Shown here one piece after another: positions 20,920-64,000 of a DNA stretch of 64,000 bases; position 1 is the stretch's first letter, and each line of letters starts with the position of its first letter. The notes below the pieces were generated by a model. That model was not told the DNA's origin. It searched no databases and saw only the letters and a list, made by a program, of their open reading frames with translations. The translations under genes were made by a program, and so were the position numbers. The stretch covers positions 621,907-685,906 of the forward strand of contig BJOX01000048.1 of assembly GCA_009731375.1 (NCBI GenBank). Direction: 5' to 3'. Source of the DNA: Paulinella micropora (lineage: Eukaryota; Cercozoa; Imbricatea; Euglyphida).

Positions 20920-22237
20920 TATTTCCAGTTGACTTTTTTTTCACTGATCAACTTTCAAGTAATGATATCAATACTTGCCAGGTGACTAGTAGGGATAAGT
21001 GGGAAGCGTAAGAGTTAGAACTTCAAGCGGGGAAGTGGTAAAGATGGACTCGTAGAGTCAAAACGAAGGAATGAAACAAAATGAAGAAGGACTCGAAGTG
21101 GAAAAGGAAGCAGGGACCTCTTCCATTTTATCTCTTCTGCTTCCAATCAGTTTAGTGGCAAGTATTCTATTAAAACCGTGCCAGTGTTTGAGTATGGTTA
21201 AAAAAAAGTGGCCCAGTGATCATTGGACACTTGAAATACTTTATTTAATAACCGCCCTGGAGGTCACCGTCCTTCGTTTATTTACTAACTACGTAATTTC
21301 GAACGGGAGTCGTTGCAGGCTTGGAAGCAACTTACGATCGAGAGTGAAACGTAGATTGTGATGTCTTCAGTTCTCAAACGGATAGTGTCGGAGGCTTTTT
21401 GTTTTTAGTCAACTTGACAGTCATAAAACGGATAGTGTCGGCCCGGTTGGTGAACTCAAAAATCCAAACTGATTTGCCACCGGAAGGCTAGGCGAAAATG
21501 ACTGGGAACGGCAAAAATGACACGTAGCCTTAAAAAGACAGCATTGTTTTTCAGTTCACTCTTATTACCCTTGTCCGCAAATTTACCGCAACGTGCGTGT
21601 TTCACTGGAAGTCATCAGGGAAAAACGCAGTAGACTTTGAGCCTGGCAACTCAGCATGCTCATCAGTTAGAGAGGCCTTTACCGACTCCTTTCAGAATCC
21701 ACCGGTCCTGTCTCACACAGCTACCAAAGTCACGTAGTAGTAAGGATTTGAATTTTGCTCCCAAGCCCCCAACCAGGCTTCTGAAAGTCAGCTGCTACTA
21801 TGATCTTTCTCCCGACCTCTCCACCACCCGCACAGAGTCACTCGGGGGAAACACCGCCCTGGTTGTGTGAAAGTCTCCCCCTAACGTGTGAAAGGTAACT
21901 GCATGGTCATGGGGATGGAGCCGGGTCACGACAAGGACAGGCACACTGATTGGAGTCATCTTCAAAGTCTGTTCTCTCTGAAATGAATCTTTCAAACTTG
22001 TCTTACGTTTTTCTGGTATGCCGCGGCCGGGTGGGAGATGTTTTCACGATGGGACGGACAGACTAGATTAGTTCTTTGCTATCTGCCTTGGACCACTGCG
22101 TTCCCCTACCGGCCCCCCCCCCAACACCCTTCATCTGAGTTCCCAAGGTTATGTCTGCCTCCCGCTAGTTGTCTTCGGTTTTTGAGAGTCGTATGGACAT
22201 CAGCAGGAGTCTTTTCGGACCAGCCGAGGGTGAGGGA
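20920..22237. other. No recognisable gene
   Basis: Mixed unique-looking sequence between the LTR element and a homopolymer run. The best open frame (about 21071-21361) has a hydrophobic segment (SILSLLLPISLVASILL) but no family resemblance or splice context, and I do not call it. Confidence 0.4.
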
Positions 22238-22543
<306 letters not shown>

Positions 22544-22545
22544 CC

Positions 22546-23371
22546 CGTTTAATCTCTTGGGTCATCAACGCAAGCACAAACTCGGTTATTACCCCCGACC
22601 TTAGACGTCTGTGGGGAATCATTCCCAACAACAAGTGTGCCCTCTGTTCTGGTCAAGCACATCTATGCCACATCCTCTCCGGTTGCCATGTTGCCCTCAA
22701 ACAAGGCCGCTATACCTGGCGTCATGACTCTGTGCTCTGCACTATTGAAGCTCCCCTTCAAAAACACATCGAGAGCCATAACAAACGCTCCCCTATAGAC
22801 CAAAATGAATCAAAGTCTATGTTTGTGAAAGAGGGCGAGCAGAAGCCTAAGAGACAGTCATTTCATCGACCATCCCTGCTTGACACTGCAAACGATTGGC
22901 AACTCCAAACCCAATACACCGGTTCAGAGCAAGCCTTTCCTGTCCACATCTGTGTCAATGACCTCCGCCCCGATATTGTTGTCTGGTCATTGTCTACCAA
23001 GAAGTGTATACTGATTGAACTCACGTGCCCGGTCGAGGAAAACATCCTTGACGCACGAGCCTACAAGACCAGCCGATACAACAAGCTCAAATCTCAAATC
23101 GANNNNNNNNNNCAAGCTCAAATCTCAAATCGAGGAAAACGGATGGACCTGCCACCTTCGACCAATCGAATGCGGGGCTCGCGGCATGGTATCGTTCTCT
23201 GTTCATCGATGTTTCCGCGCCTTGGGTTTTTCCCATCCCCAATCCAAATCCCTTTGCTTCAAGCTATCGTCCTGCGTAGCTCGTTGCTCTTTTGCGATTT
23301 ATCGCTCCTGTGCAGTCAAAAATTGGACTAATCTTCCTCTAGTCCGTATCGGTGACTGCATTCCGTCATAG
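22546..23371 (+). pseudogene. Non-LTR element C-terminus with restriction-like endonuclease
   Basis: The frame runs from the repeat edge through NNKCALCSGQAHLCHILSGC, a Cys/His finger. It continues to RPDIVVWSLSTKKCILIELT with LDARAYKTSRYNKL, the PD-(D/E)xK pattern of the restriction-like endonuclease domain at the C-terminus of R2-type non-LTR retrotransposons. That domain nicks the target site. The reverse transcriptase that should precede it is missing, cut off by the TATC array. The frame is interrupted only by a 10-N gap (23103-23112) flanked by an identical 21-bp sequence on both sides; collapsing that duplication restores one frame to the stop at 23369-23371. Confidence 0.75.
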
Positions 23372-23610
23372 CAGTCCAGTGTTGCATAGCCCGGGCTAGG
23401 TCCCTTCGGGGGTTTAAGCCTTATACAATGTTATCATTGTAGCTTGCGCAAGCTTACGGTGCTCAAAACACTTGCTAACGGCTTCCTTTTCTTTCACTTC
23501 TTCCTTATCCTCCCCACTCTCCATTCCTAGATTGCATTTTTCTTCAACGTCCTCTTCTTTTTTCCAGAACACAGTCTACCAGTGATTCCCATCCCGGACA
23601 CATGCACAGT
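23372..23610. other. 3' tail region of the non-LTR element
   Basis: Sequence after the stop, with a pyrimidine-rich stretch near 23485-23565. It is presumably the 3' untranslated part. No poly-A tail or target duplication is evident. Confidence 0.35.
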
Positions 23611-23825
23611 ATATTACTGTGGACATTCAAATGGCAAAACATTCAAACTTGGACCTCATCTTTCTCAATCAATATTTGAGATACGGAAATGCAGCGCACA
23701 CCGTTGGAAAGCTCTTGTCCTAAGCTTTCCAATGCTGGCTTCAGATCTGTCGTATCACTCAGATTGATGGAGAACGATGAGATGAAAGTTGGATAGTTTG
23801 CCACTTGGATGTCCACAGTAATACA
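23611..23825. repeat. Foldback element of about 215 bp
   Basis: The left arm, starting TATTACTGTGGACATTCAAA, is repeated as an inverted complement at the right end, roughly 80% identical over ~70 bp. The centre is a further palindrome (TTGGAAAGCTC...AAGCTTTCCAA). There is no coding capacity. This is MITE-like. Confidence 0.75.
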
Positions 23826-23884
23826 AATTACTATTTGATGTGAAACTGCGTTCCTTTGCAAGGACTACATTCTTTTGCGACATC

Positions 23885-24705
<821 letters not shown>

Positions 24706-24771
24706 AAAACCAGTTGCAAAGACCAAGAGTCAAAACTTGACGACGGGCTCTATGTATAAATGTATAAATAT

Positions 24772-24776
24772 TTTAT

Positions 24777-24777
<1 letters not shown>
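24772..24777 (-). terminator. Polyadenylation signal of the kinase gene
   Basis: The minus strand reads AATAAA directly after the TAA stop of the last kinase exon, overlapping it by one base. Confidence 0.6.
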
Positions 24778-62898
<38,121 letters not shown>

Positions 62899-63004
62899 CT
62901 ATATGTATATGTATATGTATATGTGTATGTATATGTATGTATATGTATATGTACGCATAGGTATAGGTATAGGTATAGGTATAGGTATAGGTATATGCAT
63001 ATGC

Positions 63005-63052
<48 letters not shown>

Positions 63053-63238
63053 TTATGTATATGTATGTTTGCCATAGCACACCATCTGCACCTATATGTA
63101 TACGTATATGTATATGTGTATTATGTATGTATATATATGTATATGTTTATGTATAGGTATAGGAAAAGGTATAGGTATAGGTACAGGTACAGGTGTAGGT
63201 ATAGGTATATGCATATGCATATGCATATGTATATGTAC

Positions 63239-63288
<50 letters not shown>

Positions 63289-63515
63289 CTATATGTATAT
63301 GTATATGTATATGTGTATGTATATGCATATGTATATGTATATGTACGTTTGCCATAGCACACCATCTGCTGCTGCCTAGCATGTACCTATATGCATAGGT
63401 ATATGTATATTTGTATTATGTATGTATATGTAATGTTTATGTATAGGTACAGGTATAGGTATAGGTATAGGTATAGGTACAGGTGTAGGTATATGCATAT
63501 GCACATGCATATGCG

Positions 63516-63614
<99 letters not shown>

Positions 63615-63617
63615 ATG

Positions 63618-63683
<66 letters not shown>

Positions 63684-63687
63684 CATG

Positions 63688-63727
<40 letters not shown>

Positions 63728-63827
63728 CATATGCATATGTATATGTATATGTATATGTATATTTATATGTATATGTATATGTATTTGTATTTGTATTTGT
63801 ATATGTATTTGTATTTGTATTTGTATT

Positions 63828-63915
<88 letters not shown>

Positions 63916-64000
63916 AATGCATATGCACATGCACATGCACATGCACATGTATATGTATATGTATATGTATATGGAAATGTATATGTATATGTATATGTAC
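62899..64000 (-). repeat. TATATG/TATG arrays with exon 1 copies
   Basis: 63067-63091 and 63347-63386 repeat the exon 1 sequence (QMVCYGKHT and [13 protein letters not shown]). The remainder to the window end is TATATG array, so the gene start is outside. Confidence 0.85.

Noticed and set aside
21071-21361. Possible small membrane protein
   Set aside because: One hydrophobic stretch only; no family, no splice or promoter context, AT-rich unique sequence.

Overview
The window looks like nuclear DNA from a large, very repeat-rich eukaryotic genome. Three things point there: a Ty3/gypsy LTR retrotransposon, a truncated non-LTR element, and a host gene with GT-AG introns. A charophyte-type green alga such as Chara would fit the repeat load and the gene style, but nothing here proves the organism. 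Runs of 10 N sit at homopolymers or beside short duplicated flanks (for example a 21-bp duplication at 23082-23133), so they look like assembly joins. Larger N runs lie at 24631-24705, 30824-31029, 47240-47362 and 52559-53022.

Layout. 1-4034: microsatellites, two copies of a foldback-minisatellite element and a frameshifted gag-like relic with CCCH zinc fingers. 4035-20919: one giant minus-strand Ty3/gypsy element (16.9 kb) with very short LTRs (154 and 156 bp). It has a polypurine tract, a candidate primer site, a long multi-frame gag region, then protease, RT-RNase H and integrase, an extra ORF after integrase, and an antisense Cys-rich ORF in its leader. 20920-24705: unrecognised sequence, the C-terminal end of a non-LTR element with a restriction-like endonuclease, a 215-bp foldback element and simple repeats.

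24772 to at least 62898, and probably past 64000: a single minus-strand protein kinase gene. I trace 39 small exons (27 to 282 bp, about 3.3 kb coding) across about 38 kb. The introns are almost entirely microsatellite. Splice sites and intron phases agree at nearly all junctions. The protein has an unrecognised N-terminal part that looks helical, a Ser/Thr/Ala-rich middle including a poly-Ser exon, and a C-terminal kinase domain. That domain has the GQGNFG loop, VAVK, HRDIRADN, DFG, APE and RPTM motifs, an extra segment of roughly 120-150 residues between subdomains IX and XI, and a stop codon followed by AATAAA.

The main discovery is how this gene has been altered. More than half of its exons have partial copies, from 1 to about 25 per exon. 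Copies of an exon's 5' edge, carrying the splice acceptor, lie in the upstream intron. Copies of its 3' edge, carrying the splice donor, lie in the downstream intron. Each copy is separated from the next by a microsatellite. The gene is therefore a chain of exon-edge satellites with many decoy splice sites. Intact copies of the catalytic motifs are mostly single.

Other dispersed families in the introns are a two-hairpin element of about 145 bp (seven copies), a foldback-minisatellite element, a 203-bp palindrome, a tRNA-like SINE fragment and several minisatellites.
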